Source: Fusobacterium sp. DD2 (GTDB lineage Bacteria; Fusobacteriota; Fusobacteriia; Fusobacteriales; Fusobacteriaceae). Taken from it: a DNA stretch of 44,430 bases. Positions 1 through 8,464 of the stretch are shown here, in pieces. How positions within the stretch are numbered: the stretch's first letter is position 1; every line of letters begins with the position of its first letter. The translations under genes were made by a program, and so were the position numbers. The notes under the pieces were generated by a model, which worked only from the letters and a program-made list of their open reading frames with translations, had not been told where the DNA came from and did not search any database. The stretch is taken from positions 1 through 44,430 of the forward strand of contig NZ_JADRHM010000012.1 of assembly GCF_018205345.1 (NCBI RefSeq), given 5' to 3'.

Positions 1-686
1 CGGTTGTCAAAAACATTTATTTCCGTAAAATTTGCATTTGGACTGGTCAATTGTGACCCACTGTATGCTTTTACGCATTTATAAAATTTCTCATTAGGTT
101 GGCAATAATAAACTTTACCCTCTGCCGCTGATGAAAGAGGGAATGCCCCGTCAAATTTTCCTAATATGGCCTTATCAAAGTCTTTCATTTTCTTTTCAAT
201 GCTTGCAGTTGTTTCTTTAACCTGCAGATCCATATCGTTCTTTGTCAGATATAAGTCTTTACCGTCATTATGCACTATCACTGATTCTGAATTTGATACT
301 ATAAGATTGATTTTAACTTCAATCTTAAACGGTCCGTCTTTCTCAGGTGGAACCCATGAAGTTTCATCCCCATCATTTATATAGTAGTATAGTTTTTCTT
401 GGCCACTGTCGTTTATATACACTCCTATTTCTCTAGGATAATACCCGGTCTCCAATTTTACGTTATCCAAATAAGTTGTCAGAGTGGCAGTCTCTCCCTT
501 CTGTTCTTTTCTCAGAATTGTCTTTTCGACCTTTAAGTTTTGTAACTTAGTTAATTCAGCAGGGTTATCATAATCATCCAGCTTTCCATCTCCAAATTTA
601 ATCTTTGTAAATTCTACTGGTTTATTAGCTGCCAATTGCTTAGCTAGATATTCTTGTCCTACTTTAGTTATTCCATTAAATTTCAT
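1..686 (-). CDS. Tail fibre / tail-collar protein, N-terminal part (gpH-like), cut by window edge
   Basis: Open frame of about 228 codons that runs off the left edge. It starts at the ATG at 686-684 after a good GGAGG site 9 bases upstream, and overlaps the end of the gpI gene. The start MKFNGITKVGQEYLAK, the IKFGDGKLD stretch, and the YYPREIGVYI motif near residue 90 resemble the N-terminal domain of phage tail-collar fibre proteins (DUF3751 type), which fixes the fibre to the baseplate. Position directly after gpI matches P2 gene H. The receptor-binding C-terminus is outside the window, so host range cannot be judged. Confidence 0.8.
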   Translation of the reverse strand, partial: MKFNGITKVGQEYLAKQLAANKPVEFTKIKFGDGKLDDYDNPAELTKLQNLKVEKTILRKEQKGETATLTTYLDNVKLETGYYPREIGVYINDSGQEKLYYYINDGDETSWVPPEKDGPFKIEVKINLIVSNSESVIVHNDGKDLYLTKNDMDLQVKETTASIEKKMKDFDKAILGKFDGAFPLSSAAEGKVYYCQPNEKFYKCVKAYSGSQLTSPNANFTEINVFDN

Positions 687-1324
687 TTGCTAACCTCCTG
701 TATAATTTGCTTATATGCTTTAATATTAATAGGTGCTTTAGTATCAATATCTCCGACCCTTTTTTCCTTAGTAGTCACTACATTAAATACTTTATAACCT
801 CCAACGTATAATTTACTTCCACCATACTGGTGTAACTCCACCACATCCAGATGGCTTCGCACATTTTTATTTTTATTAATAATCTGAATAAGTCTTTTAT
901 ACTCCTCTGGATCCACAACCCTCTTATCGGTTGTTATTCTGAAAGTTCCTCTTTTCTCTTTTCCTTCTGGATCATACTCAGGCCATTCTGACACTTTAAA
1001 TCCCTTGTACAACATTGAGCACATATCTTCCAGCACTCCAATAGTTCCTTTAGTTGCTCTAAAAAGAACAGCTTTTCGAACTATTTCCCTCTTTTCTGCT
1101 GTGGATACTCCAAACCTGAAATCAGAAAATCCCCACAACATCAAGTTTAATTCTTCATCTGTCATGTTGTCTATTCTATCCCACACGCCTAGACGCTTAC
1201 GCACTTTAGTATCTGAGTACTTAAGCATTTCGTCAATAGCCATGAACATCAATCTAGTTCTTTCATCAGAAAGAGTTGATTCTGCTGCGATATCAGTAAG
1301 CTTTAAATCCTTATTTTTTATCAT
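683..1324 (-). CDS. I: Baseplate protein gpI (phage tail protein I family)
   Basis: 213 aa. The tail protein I family builds the baseplate wedge/periphery with gpJ. The N-terminal half contains the family-like pattern LMFMAIDEMLKYSD and LNLMLWGFSDFRFGVSTAEKR, followed by GTIGVLEDMCSMLY. Length is close to P2 gpI. The start ATG overlaps the stop of the gpJ gene by 4 bases, and the fibre gene overlaps its end, so J-I-H are translationally coupled as in P2. Confidence 0.85.
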   Translation of the reverse strand: MIKNKDLKLTDIAAESTLSDERTRLMFMAIDEMLKYSDTKVRKRLGVWDRIDNMTDEELNLMLWGFSDFRFGVSTAEKREIVRKAVLFRATKGTIGVLEDMCSMLYKGFKVSEWPEYDPEGKEKRGTFRITTDKRVVDPEEYKRLIQIINKNKNVRSHLDVVELHQYGGSKLYVGGYKVFNVVTTKEKRVGDIDTKAPINIKAYKQIIQEVSK

Positions 1325-2436
1325 AAGTCTTCAACTCCTGCATAATTCAGATTAATTGACTTTGCAACAGTATACTGGTTCTTAGCTATTTTTTTAAATG
1401 CTGGTTCTGATATTACAACTCTTTTAACTCCTACTGACTTTAATGCGTGAATTATGTCGTCCGGAACTATATCCAGGCCTAGCTTCTTACGTTGCTCAAG
1501 AACATACTTATCAATTATATCTTGTGCCTTCTTTTTTATTTGCCCAGCATTGAATCCACTCTCTGAAGCTATATAGTAATCTAGTTTTATATTGTACTGA
1601 ACTTCCTCAGGATCCAACACGTTAACTTTATCAGTCAATGGCCTTATGTATCTTCCATTTACAACTTTTTCTATTTCTTTTTTTAACTCCTGGCTCGGTT
1701 TTCCCTTGGCTGTTAATGGATATATATCCACTTCACAAGGTTTATTACTTCCTACTTCTACGTCAGTAATTTCAGGAGATACTGTAAATGTCCAAAACTT
1801 ATATGCGCCATCTGGTCCTGCAACTGAAAAACTATCAGGAACCATTCTGATACGTTCCCTATATGAGTCATCGGACTCCATATCAGTACCACCATTAGTG
1901 GCAGTTGTGTTTTTTACATCTTTATAATAAAGGTATAAATCCACCATAGTAGTTATTGCTCCTGGTTCTATTCCATTCGCGTCAGCTCCTGGAGTTGTAC
2001 ACTTTGCTATTCCTTCAACACTGGTAGCTCCTATTGGGACTCTATACTCTTCTATAGTACTGAAATATAAATTGTTATACTTTATAAGGCTGCCCTTTGG
2101 TATAATAATCTCCTTTTGTTTTTCTGATAATATACTGAACTCAAACGTTGCACTGGCATGATGTGGCATTACTCTATCTCCACGTTCTCCATAAACTTCC
2201 GCTTGCAGATCTAATCTTTCATCACGCGCAAACCTTAAATAATTCTGTTTTATTTTGTCATTATATTCCTCTTCTCTAAGTGCTAACGCATATGCCACAC
2301 TTGAAAAAATAAGGAATTCAGGACTTGCTTCTGTCAGTTTTAGCCCGGTCTTTTTCTCATAGTAATCAATTGCTATTTGCCTATTCTTAATCGCATCGAC
2401 TTCTATAGCTTGATAATCATCTCCTATTTTCATCAC
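1321..2436 (-). CDS. J: Baseplate assembly protein gpJ
   Basis: 371 aa, the usual length of baseplate J proteins of P2/Mu-type contractile tails. Seen motifs: an N-terminal region with SVAYALALREEEYNDKIKQ, a central GTDMESDDSYRERIRM (the conserved 'TDxESDxxYRxRI' signature of the J family), a GPDGAYKFWTF segment and a C-terminal region with DDIIHALKSVGVKRVVI. It forms the baseplate wedge with gpI and gpW. Starts overlap those of the neighbouring W and I genes, fitting one operon. Confidence 0.92.
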   Translation of the reverse strand: MMKIGDDYQAIEVDAIKNRQIAIDYYEKKTGLKLTEASPEFLIFSSVAYALALREEEYNDKIKQNYLRFARDERLDLQAEVYGERGDRVMPHHASATFEFSILSEKQKEIIIPKGSLIKYNNLYFSTIEEYRVPIGATSVEGIAKCTTPGADANGIEPGAITTMVDLYLYYKDVKNTTATNGGTDMESDDSYRERIRMVPDSFSVAGPDGAYKFWTFTVSPEITDVEVGSNKPCEVDIYPLTAKGKPSQELKKEIEKVVNGRYIRPLTDKVNVLDPEEVQYNIKLDYYIASESGFNAGQIKKKAQDIIDKYVLEQRKKLGLDIVPDDIIHALKSVGVKRVVISEPAFKKIAKNQYTVAKSINLNYAGVEDL

Positions 2437-2735
2437 TGCATCACCTCCAGGTCTAGTATTATGTTAAAATTATTATCTTGCTCCAGCTCCACGTCTACAT
2501 TCTTTAAAATAACTCTTGGTTCGTACTTCCGTACTGATGATAATAAGTCATTAAAAATTTTGTGCCTCACGACGTTGATATTTTTATCGATTACATCACT
2601 GTCAATTGAGAAGTTACGCATTAGAGGCTGCTCATATTTGTAAACTCTTAAAATCATGTGAACTTTCCTCAATATATCATCTATCTGATTCTTAGGATTG
2701 TAATTTATACAGTCATTCGATTTAATTCTATACAC
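2433..2735 (-). CDS. W: Baseplate wedge protein gpW / gp25-like
   Basis: 100 aa protein between gpU and gpJ, the place of gene W in P2-type baseplate clusters. The sequence is all small polar and beta-type (REPRV-like stretch KYEPRVILKNVDVELEQ near residue 75, LDLEVMQ end), which fits the gp25-like fold where a basic/acidic 'EPR' motif is conserved. It overlaps the gpJ start. The family assignment rests on gene order and the EPRV motif. Confidence 0.75.
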   Translation of the reverse strand: MYRIKSNDCINYNPKNQIDDILRKVHMILRVYKYEQPLMRNFSIDSDVIDKNINVVRHKIFNDLLSSVRKYEPRVILKNVDVELEQDNNFNIILDLEVMQ

Positions 2736-3284
2736 TTACTTCACCTTCTTTTGCTGTGCTATGATTTTATCCTTGTCTTCTTCTTTCAGTAAATTCTCGG
2801 CATACTCATTCTGACCTACTCTACTTAGTCTTTCTGCCTTATTTTTAAAGTACTCATCATACGACTGATAGTACTCAGGAATATCCACATACTCCTTCAA
2901 ATTTACTTCCAGTTTTATATTATCAAAATCGCCAATAAGAGGATTATAATGTCTTGCTATTTTAGTAACCTCAGTAATTACAAATGGATACTGTCCCATT
3001 ACCTGCATCCCTATAACTAACGGAGCATATTTCCCTGAATACATAAAATCTTCTAACTGTTTCAACTGGATGGAAGGAGTCAAAAGACTAAGGCTTGAAA
3101 TTAATTCAATTTCAAATTTAATTTCTACTGGATCTCTTCCCTGGTGTCTGAGCTGGGTAATACCATATACTGGAGTATGCTCAGTTATCCGTGCTCTTAC
3201 TGTTTTTTCTATTTCATTAGATATAGAAAAAACATCCATGGAACTGACTCTAAATATTATATTTCCTAGGCTTCCAATCATCAT
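2736..3284 (-). CDS. U: Tail completion/assembly protein gpU
   Basis: 182 aa. The N-terminal part MMIGSLGNIIFRVSS and the 'TPVYG...LRHQGRDPVEIKFEIEL' region (residues about 37-60) are typical of P2 GpU-family proteins, which help complete the tail. A predicted helical C-terminal tail (residues 135-182) is rich in Lys and Glu and may be family-variable. It sits between gpV and gpW; the gpV stop overlaps its start by 4 bases. Confidence 0.85.
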   Translation of the reverse strand: MMIGSLGNIIFRVSSMDVFSISNEIEKTVRARITEHTPVYGITQLRHQGRDPVEIKFEIELISSLSLLTPSIQLKQLEDFMYSGKYAPLVIGMQVMGQYPFVITEVTKIARHYNPLIGDFDNIKLEVNLKEYVDIPEYYQSYDEYFKNKAERLSRVGQNEYAENLLKEEDKDKIIAQQKKVK

Positions 3285-3769
3285 TGTAAACCACCGGTTC
3301 TGTCAGAACCTTTAGCAACTCCACCATGTGTATGACTGTCAATTAATTGTGATCCACTTGTAGTAGTTGTTCCCATGGTAAGTGTATTACCTCCAACTTT
3401 TAAATTTTTAGTTATTTCAACGTCTGCTGTTATAACTACCTTAGCTATTGGAGAAAGTGTAAGAGTACCATTGTCGTATTTGTATAGTCCTCCATCAGAA
3501 AATGTTCTTCTTACCTCACTATCTGATATATCAGACGCTCGCATTGGACAGCCTAAAATGTATCCTTCTTCCAACATATCTGGAAGCTGTAAAACCACTA
3601 CTGTCTGTCCCACTTTCAATGCATAATTATCCTTGTGTGACTCTGAAAAAGGGACTAATATATTCAACCATCCTGATATTTTATAGTCCCTATCAGGAAA
3701 TATCACTCTCGCCTTCCCCGCTTTCACGTCCACCGAGTTTATTTCGCCTTGCTTCAAGATATCCACCAT
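3281..3769 (-). CDS. V: Baseplate spike protein gpV
   Basis: 162 aa. N-terminal OB-fold-like region (GEINSVDVKAGKARVIFPD, GWLNILVPFSE, VGQTVVVLQLPDMLEEGYILG) followed by a C-terminal beta-rich tip with a TMGTTTTSGSQLIDSHTHGG ending. The DSHTHGG motif is a usual tip/metal-binding signature in gpV-type membrane-piercing spikes. Its start lies 77 bases inside the preceding gpD C-terminal-domain gene, in another frame. Confidence 0.87.
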   Translation of the reverse strand: MVDILKQGEINSVDVKAGKARVIFPDRDYKISGWLNILVPFSESHKDNYALKVGQTVVVLQLPDMLEEGYILGCPMRASDISDSEVRRTFSDGGLYKYDNGTLTLSPIAKVVITADVEITKNLKVGGNTLTMGTTTTSGSQLIDSHTHGGVAKGSDRTGGLQ

Positions 3770-4202
3770 TTCCTTTTACACCTCCAGTTTTTTCAGACTC
3801 TAATTTTTTATCAGTTTCTTTATTCTTAAGTTTTTCCTTTTCATCATTAATAACCCTTTGTTTTGCTCTTTCTAGGGCATTTAATCTGTAAGCCTCTATA
3901 TCGCATACATAATCACCATCCACAGTGTGTACGACCCTGTTAATCTCGTATTTACCTGCAAATTTACCCCATGTGCTATCTAATTCTATTATGCAGCCAG
4001 CACAATATTTAGTATCTCCATCAACTGTTAGATTAATTGTATATTCCTGTTTTAAACTTTCTCTTAATGCTTTTGTAGCTACTTTTCTTGCGCTACTTTT
4101 TCCTTTTGTCTTTATTTTTTTAGTTCTATCTTTCTTAGTTCTGTCTTTCTTAGATTTTTCAGCATACTTTTTCTTATAATCTAGATATCCTCCATCACTC
4201 AT
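3693..4202 (-). CDS. gpD-like late control protein, separate C-terminal domain
   Basis: 169 aa. A Lys-rich N-terminal linker (residues 10-40, with a 15-bp tandem repeat coding KKDRTKKDRT) precedes a domain with YTINLTVDGDTKYCAG, IIELDSTWGKFAGKYEINRV and HTVDGDY, which resembles the last domain of gpD/XkdQ tail hub proteins. The tail after residue 120 is charged and probably disordered. The ATG overlaps the stop of the upstream gpD N-terminal gene (ATGA), so the two parts look like a hub protein made as two chains. Confidence 0.65.
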   Translation of the reverse strand: MSDGGYLDYKKKYAEKSKKDRTKKDRTKKIKTKGKSSARKVATKALRESLKQEYTINLTVDGDTKYCAGCIIELDSTWGKFAGKYEINRVVHTVDGDYVCDIEAYRLNALERAKQRVINDEKEKLKNKETDKKLESEKTGGVKGNGGYLEARRNKLGGRESGEGESDIS

Positions 4203-4921
4203 TGTACAGTCACCTCATTCCGCTCCTGTAATTCTTCTTTGGTTATTACCTCAACAATATGCTGCTTTTTATCTGCATCATAATAGCTTACTTCAACACG
4301 ATCATATATATCTCTATTCTTTTTTCTAAGTGTATAGTCCCTAATTCTGTAATCATTCATCGTAAATACAGCTGTAACTTCTTTTTCAGCGCCATTATTA
4401 TATTGTTTCTCATCGTCAAATATTATCAATGAATCATTAGCTATTTTTAAATTAAGCCCATTTTCATCTAATATACGTTTTAAAAATCCTATATCTGTTT
4501 CTCTATCCTGGTCTAGTCGTTCAAAATATATATCATCAGCATAAAACTCCACATTCAATTGATGTTTTATCGCCAGTTGAGCAACTAATTCATTCAATGT
4601 TATTTTCTCCCAGGAAGAACTGTTTTCCTGTTGCCTGATGTTCTGGTCTAACGGTAGCGCTAAGCATTTTAAACTTAATTGATTAGGAGAAAATGTAGGT
4701 TCATCAACATAAAAAGTGCCTAAATCTAAAAACTTAGGCACTCCATTATCAATTTGTAATAATCCTACTAACAGCCTTGCATTTTCATCAGGATACCAAG
4801 GCCCCAACCATCTTCCGTCAAAATTCTCAAGCTCGAGAGTTAAATCATCAATTGCATTTCTGGAATTATCCGTATAGGAAAGAGATGATATTGAATTTTG
4901 AATTTCAGTAGTTATATCCAC
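4199..4921 (-). CDS. D: gpD-like tail hub protein, N-terminal domains (start uncertain)
   Basis: 240 aa from a GTG at 4921. Sequence such as DDLTLELENFDGRW, FLDLGTFYVDEP, KITLNELVAQLAIKH and REDTDIGFLKRIL-like ESD motif fits the late control D / VgrG-like hub family. The GTG has no ribosome binding site. Open frame continues upstream (23 codons, coding LARNIRIIVYYAGV) up to the gpX stop, and these residues fit the expected N-terminus. A GAGGTG site lies 5 bases before an ATG at 4961-4959 that is in the wrong frame and stops after two codons; one extra G would restore MGLARNIRI. The gene is thus either frameshifted at its start or misread. Confidence 0.72.
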   Translation of the reverse strand: MDITTEIQNSISSLSYTDNSRNAIDDLTLELENFDGRWLGPWYPDENARLLVGLLQIDNGVPKFLDLGTFYVDEPTFSPNQLSLKCLALPLDQNIRQQENSSSWEKITLNELVAQLAIKHQLNVEFYADDIYFERLDQDRETDIGFLKRILDENGLNLKIANDSLIIFDDEKQYNNGAEKEVTAVFTMNDYRIRDYTLRKKNRDIYDRVEVSYYDADKKQHIVEVITKEELQERNEVTVQ

Positions 4922-4969
4922 TCCAGCATAATAAACTATAATTCTTATATTCCTAGCTAGCCCATCAAA

Positions 4970-5182
4970 TCACCTCTTCCATGGTGGCAATGTATCTGAC
5001 TGATATGTTTCTAACGGGATATCTGGAACTATTATCGAAATTCCCGAGTCAAATATTGCTATTCCTATCAGTGCAGGATTAGCACGGATAAGATTAGTGA
5101 AATATTTTTCTGAGCCATACACCTTGTAACTGATTAAATCCCAGGTATCGCCGCTTATAGTTGTGTATACTTTAACTTTCAT
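4970..5182 (-). CDS. X: Tail protein gpX (LysM-type)
   Basis: 70 aa from the ATG that overlaps the tape measure stop (TGATG). Contains the LysM-like pattern YTTISGDTWDLISYKVYGSEKY and a C-terminal IIVPDIPLET, typical of P2 GpX family proteins that sit in the tail hub near gpD. Its TGA stop is in frame with the following gpD coding sequence. Confidence 0.87.
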   Translation of the reverse strand: MKVKVYTTISGDTWDLISYKVYGSEKYFTNLIRANPALIGIAIFDSGISIIVPDIPLETYQSDTLPPWKR

Positions 5183-7935
5183 CAAATAATCGCCGTCCTT
5201 TTCTTTTTATTCTCCATTTCAGCTATTGCTTTTTTAACAGCATTAGCTATATCATTAGGATCTCCTCCGTTAGCAGTTATATTTATAGTGAACTGATTGT
5301 TATCCTTGGATACTATATTTGTTGGAGAAGATGCAACTTGAGTATTTAATTTAGCAGCTGTAACAGCCAGTTTTGTTCCTTTCATAGTGTCAGCTGGTCC
5401 CGGTAAAATATTTCTATTACTTCCAGCAATACTGATACTTCTTGAAGTAGCTAAATTTTTAAATTCTTCCGCTGGGACTGTAGTTTTTACATTCTCTGCG
5501 GCATTCTTTAACTGCTCCGTCTTTTCGTCAGTATCATCAAATAGTCCAGTTATTTTATTCCATACCCCTGTAACTATGTCTACTAAGCCGTCAAACATCT
5601 TCTTTATGCCACCTATTAAGTCCTCAAACCCTTTCTTTACAAGTTCAAAGTTTCCAGTAAATATTCCTATTACTATTTCCCAAAATCCTCTGAAGTAATC
5701 AAATAGGCCGCCAAAAATCTTCTTAATACTCTCCAGTAAAGACTGAATTCTTTCGGTTATACCTGGAAACATTGATTCTAAAAACCCAAGTATTCTATCC
5801 CAAACATTTGAGATTATATCAAATAGGCCACCAAATATATCACCATATCCATCCACCATATCTCCGAAGCCTTCTTTTATAAGTCCAAAATTTAAAGTAA
5901 ATACTCCTTTGATTACTTTCCAGATTCCAGTGAAATACTGTTTAAGGCCATTAAATATCCGTATTACTCCAGCTCTAAACCAGTCTACTTTTTTATACAA
6001 CACTACAAAAATAGCAATAGCAGCAACTACTGCTAGAATGATTAGTCCCACAGGATTACTTATAAATGCAGCTTTAAGGGCTAACCCAACTATTTTTATA
6101 ATCTTTACAAACTTCATTAGTCCCACAGGATTACTTATAAATGCAGCTTTAAGGGCTAACCCAACTATTTTTATAATCTTTACAAACTTCATTAGTCCAC
6201 CAAATAAGAACGAAAACGTTTTAGATAATAATGGAAACATAGTACGCAGGGCATTACTAATACCACCAAGTTTAAATGCTGCAATTCCTTTATTCAACCA
6301 ACTGAACATTGGTATCACATTACCAATCATTTTATTGGTAGCTCCTACCGTAATACTAAATAGTGCAAATGCTCCAACTGCTTTCATTATGCCCATTGTT
6401 AATTTAGGGTTTTCCTTTACAAAATTTGCAATCTTAGAAAGTGTAACTGTAAAACTTTTCAAGCTTTCCTTTATCTCAGGAGCTAAGCTCTTACCCATAT
6501 CTGCTAATATATTAGAGATTGAGTTAAATGCTTGCTTGAAAGTGTTTGTAAGGGTGTTCATTCTATTAGCATACTCAGTATCTACTGAGCCTTCTGTCAT
6601 CTCTGATTTTGCAAGTTTAAGATTTTCCTTTACCTTGTCAACGTTTGTAGCTAATGTTGCTACAGAGTTGATTGCTTGCTCGCCAAATATATCATTAATC
6701 ACTGCTGCTTTATCTTCCGCCTTTAGTTGATTAATTTTTTCAAGCACTCTTATTATTGTTCCTTCTGCGTCTTTTGCCATATCCTTATGTACCTGATCTG
6801 GATTTAATCCTAAGTACTCGAAAGCGATTGCTTTTTTCTGTGAATCGGCTCCCTTTCCAAGCTGTAAATACAATTGTTTTAATCCAGTACTTGCTACTTC
6901 TGCACTTGTACCCATTGACAGTAATGTAGCACCAAATGCCACGTTTGCTTCTTTAGATACATTTTGTGTCCTTGCTAGACCTCCTACCCGGTTAGATATT
7001 TCTACCAGCTGGTCAGCATGTGCAGCTGTATTATCTGCCATATAGTTAATTACATCAGCAAAAGCAAATGTTTGTTTTTGTGTAAGACCTAATTGATTTT
7101 TACTCTTCGCTATAAATTCTCCAGCAGCTTCAGTACTCATATCAAAAGCCACTTTTAATTTCATAGCTCTTTCAGTAAAGGCCACTATATCCTCCTTAGC
7201 CACACCGGATTGTGCTGCAGCTCCGGCTATCTCATAAACTTCTGTTTGCTTAAGAGGCGAATTCTCTGATAGCTTTCTGATTTGAGCAAAATAGGCTTCC
7301 TCTTCGGCCTTATCTTTAAAATCAATCATTTTTTTCAAGTCTGCTTGGGACTCTTCCAGATCCGCATAAAGTTTGACAGGTATAAGGAGAGTTGCTCCAA
7401 TTTTAAGACCTCGGGCTATTTGCTTACCACCTTTATCTGAAAATTGTTTAGCCAAATCATTGTTTTTCTTTATTCTCGTCAATGTTTTTTCATATTCCTG
7501 TTGTTTTGCCAGTTGCTTATTTACATCAGCTAGTTTACTCTTGTAATTTTCAAGAGTATATCCTTCTTTCTCTAATGCTGAACGTGCAGCTTCAAACACG
7601 TGTCTTTGACGTTCTTTCTGTTTATTTAATCTATCAACATACTTTTCTGCGTCCTTTACATGCTTAGCAAATTGGGCGTTCTGTCCGCCTGTTCTTTCGT
7701 ACTCAGTCTTTAACTTTTTCAGATTGCTACAAGCATTAAGATACTCCTTATTTAGCCCTTCATAATTCTTCTTTACTTTGTCTAAATTCTCAAGTTTTTT
7801 CTGCGTCTTTGATAAAACCTTATTTTGCTCAGCCATATCTTTAGTTGTACTACTTACTTTTTTAAAGCTATCTACTACCTCAGCAACTCCAGCAACTCCC
7901 ATAATCCATTGCAAATCCATCTGTTTAGCCATCAA
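5182..7935 (-). CDS. T: Tail tape measure protein (TP901 type)
   Basis: 917 aa, the longest tail gene, sitting between the E/E' chaperone and gpX as in P2. Residues about 30-160 are coiled coil; about 190-480 hold the TP901-type core (ESQADLKKMIDF, YEIAGAAAQSGV, STGLKQLYLQLGKG). The centre has hydrophobic segments. A 25-residue block beginning GLMKFVKIIKIVG is repeated exactly in tandem (DNA 6041-6190). Farther on, two diverged copies of a 'FTGIWKVIKGVFT...GLIKEGF' unit lie about 110 residues apart. The first codon is TTG followed by ATG; the ATG at 7932 with GGGAGGTGAG upstream is the likely start. It sets tail length and may reach the host membrane. Confidence 0.93.
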   Translation of the reverse strand: MMAKQMDLQWIMGVAGVAEVVDSFKKVSSTTKDMAEQNKVLSKTQKKLENLDKVKKNYEGLNKEYLNACSNLKKLKTEYERTGGQNAQFAKHVKDAEKYVDRLNKQKERQRHVFEAARSALEKEGYTLENYKSKLADVNKQLAKQQEYEKTLTRIKKNNDLAKQFSDKGGKQIARGLKIGATLLIPVKLYADLEESQADLKKMIDFKDKAEEEAYFAQIRKLSENSPLKQTEVYEIAGAAAQSGVAKEDIVAFTERAMKLKVAFDMSTEAAGEFIAKSKNQLGLTQKQTFAFADVINYMADNTAAHADQLVEISNRVGGLARTQNVSKEANVAFGATLLSMGTSAEVASTGLKQLYLQLGKGADSQKKAIAFEYLGLNPDQVHKDMAKDAEGTIIRVLEKINQLKAEDKAAVINDIFGEQAINSVATLATNVDKVKENLKLAKSEMTEGSVDTEYANRMNTLTNTFKQAFNSISNILADMGKSLAPEIKESLKSFTVTLSKIANFVKENPKLTMGIMKAVGAFALFSITVGATNKMIGNVIPMFSWLNKGIAAFKLGGISNALRTMFPLLSKTFSFLFGGLMKFVKIIKIVGLALKAAFISNPVGLMKFVKIIKIVGLALKAAFISNPVGLIILAVVAAIAIFVVLYKKVDWFRAGVIRIFNGLKQYFTGIWKVIKGVFTLNFGLIKEGFGDMVDGYGDIFGGLFDIISNVWDRILGFLESMFPGITERIQSLLESIKKIFGGLFDYFRGFWEIVIGIFTGNFELVKKGFEDLIGGIKKMFDGLVDIVTGVWNKITGLFDDTDEKTEQLKNAAENVKTTVPAEEFKNLATSRSISIAGSNRNILPGPADTMKGTKLAVTAAKLNTQVASSPTNIVSKDNNQFTINITANGGDPNDIANAVKKAIAEMENKKKRTAII
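6041..6199. repeat. Perfect 75-bp tandem duplication inside the tape measure gene
   Basis: Bases 6041-6115 are repeated without a change at 6116-6190, followed by 9 bases of a third copy (to 6199). The unit is a multiple of three and keeps the frame, adding 25 residues to a hydrophobic segment of the tape measure protein. No mismatch between copies means it is recent, or is an assembly artefact. Confidence 0.95.
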
Positions 7936-7944
7936 CTCACCTCC

Positions 7945-8163
7945 CTATTTATTTTTTATTCGCTCCTGCTCTTCCTGAACTAAGGTTTGAGCTCTATCTA
8001 CCCAATAATCAAGCTCGTACAGGCTGCATTCCTGTAAATCATTGCAGCCTATATTCAGCTTGAAGTGATTTAATACTTGTGTTAAATCAACTATCAAATC
8101 CTGGTATACTATGCTCCAGTAACTTCTGTTCCAGAATTTGTTTTCGGTTTCTGGTCTGCCCAA
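7945..8163 (-). CDS. E'-like extension of the tail assembly chaperone (reached by -1 frameshift)
   Basis: A 72-codon frame that overlaps the end of the 110-aa tail assembly gene and lies in its -1 frame. The TTG at 8163 has no properly spaced ribosome binding site. The same frame is open back to the slippery run at 8172-8178, so it is probably translated only as an extension. Sequence is Trp/Tyr and Glu-rich at the end (LDYWVDRAQTLVQEEQERIKNK starts about residue 50). In P2 the E+E' product is made this way and acts as chaperone for the tape measure. Confidence 0.75.
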   Translation of the reverse strand: MGRPETENKFWNRSYWSIVYQDLIVDLTQVLNHFKLNIGCNDLQECSLYELDYWVDRAQTLVQEEQERIKNK

Positions 8164-8441
8164 CCTTTGCTCAAAAAAAGACGTGTTTTACCAACCACTT
8201 GTAAATAGTCTTCTGCTTTTAAAGTTAGTAAATCTCCATACTTTACACCTAATGCAAAGGCTGCAACTGTAACTGCCCAAGTATCTTCCAACTCTTTCAC
8301 AGCAGCAGTTTCCCTGTTTCTAAGTTTAAACTCTTTTTCACACTGAACTAAATCCTTACCTGTAAGCTGATCCAGATCCAAATTAAATTCCTCGAATTCT
8401 TTTCCACCTAAATTATACTTTTGAGTCAATTTTATTATCAT
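8109..8441 (-). CDS. E: Tail assembly chaperone, gpE-like
   Basis: 110 aa between the tube gene and the tape measure, where P2 has gene E. Features fit phage tail assembly chaperones: short, acidic N-terminal half with FNLDLDQLTGKDLVQCEKEF, a central helix AVTVAAFALGVKYGDLL and an end with DYLQVVGKTRLFLSKG. The C-terminal 20 residues are replaced by the E'-like frame if ribosomes slip at the run of seven T near codon 90, giving a 165-aa product. Confidence 0.8.
   Translation of the reverse strand: MIIKLTQKYNLGGKEFEEFNLDLDQLTGKDLVQCEKEFKLRNRETAAVKELEDTWAVTVAAFALGVKYGDLLTLKAEDYLQVVGKTRLFLSKGWADQKPKTNSGTEVTGA
8172..8178 (-). promoter_or_regulatory. Slippery heptamer T TTT TTG for -1 frameshift
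   Basis: On the minus strand the chaperone frame reads CTT TTT TTG at codons 88-90, giving the heptamer T TTT TTG in the correct phase for a -1 slip (TTT stays Phe, TTG becomes TTT). After the slip the frame is open without a stop to 7945. Position and direction match the E/E+E' arrangement of P2-type tail operons. Confidence 0.75.
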
Positions 8442-8464
8442 ATTTTACTCCTCCTCTATAAATG

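Noticed and set aside
5909-6730. 273-codon plus-strand frame over the tape measure gene
   Set aside because: Antisense shadow: no ribosome binding site, and repeats simply mirror the tape measure duplication.
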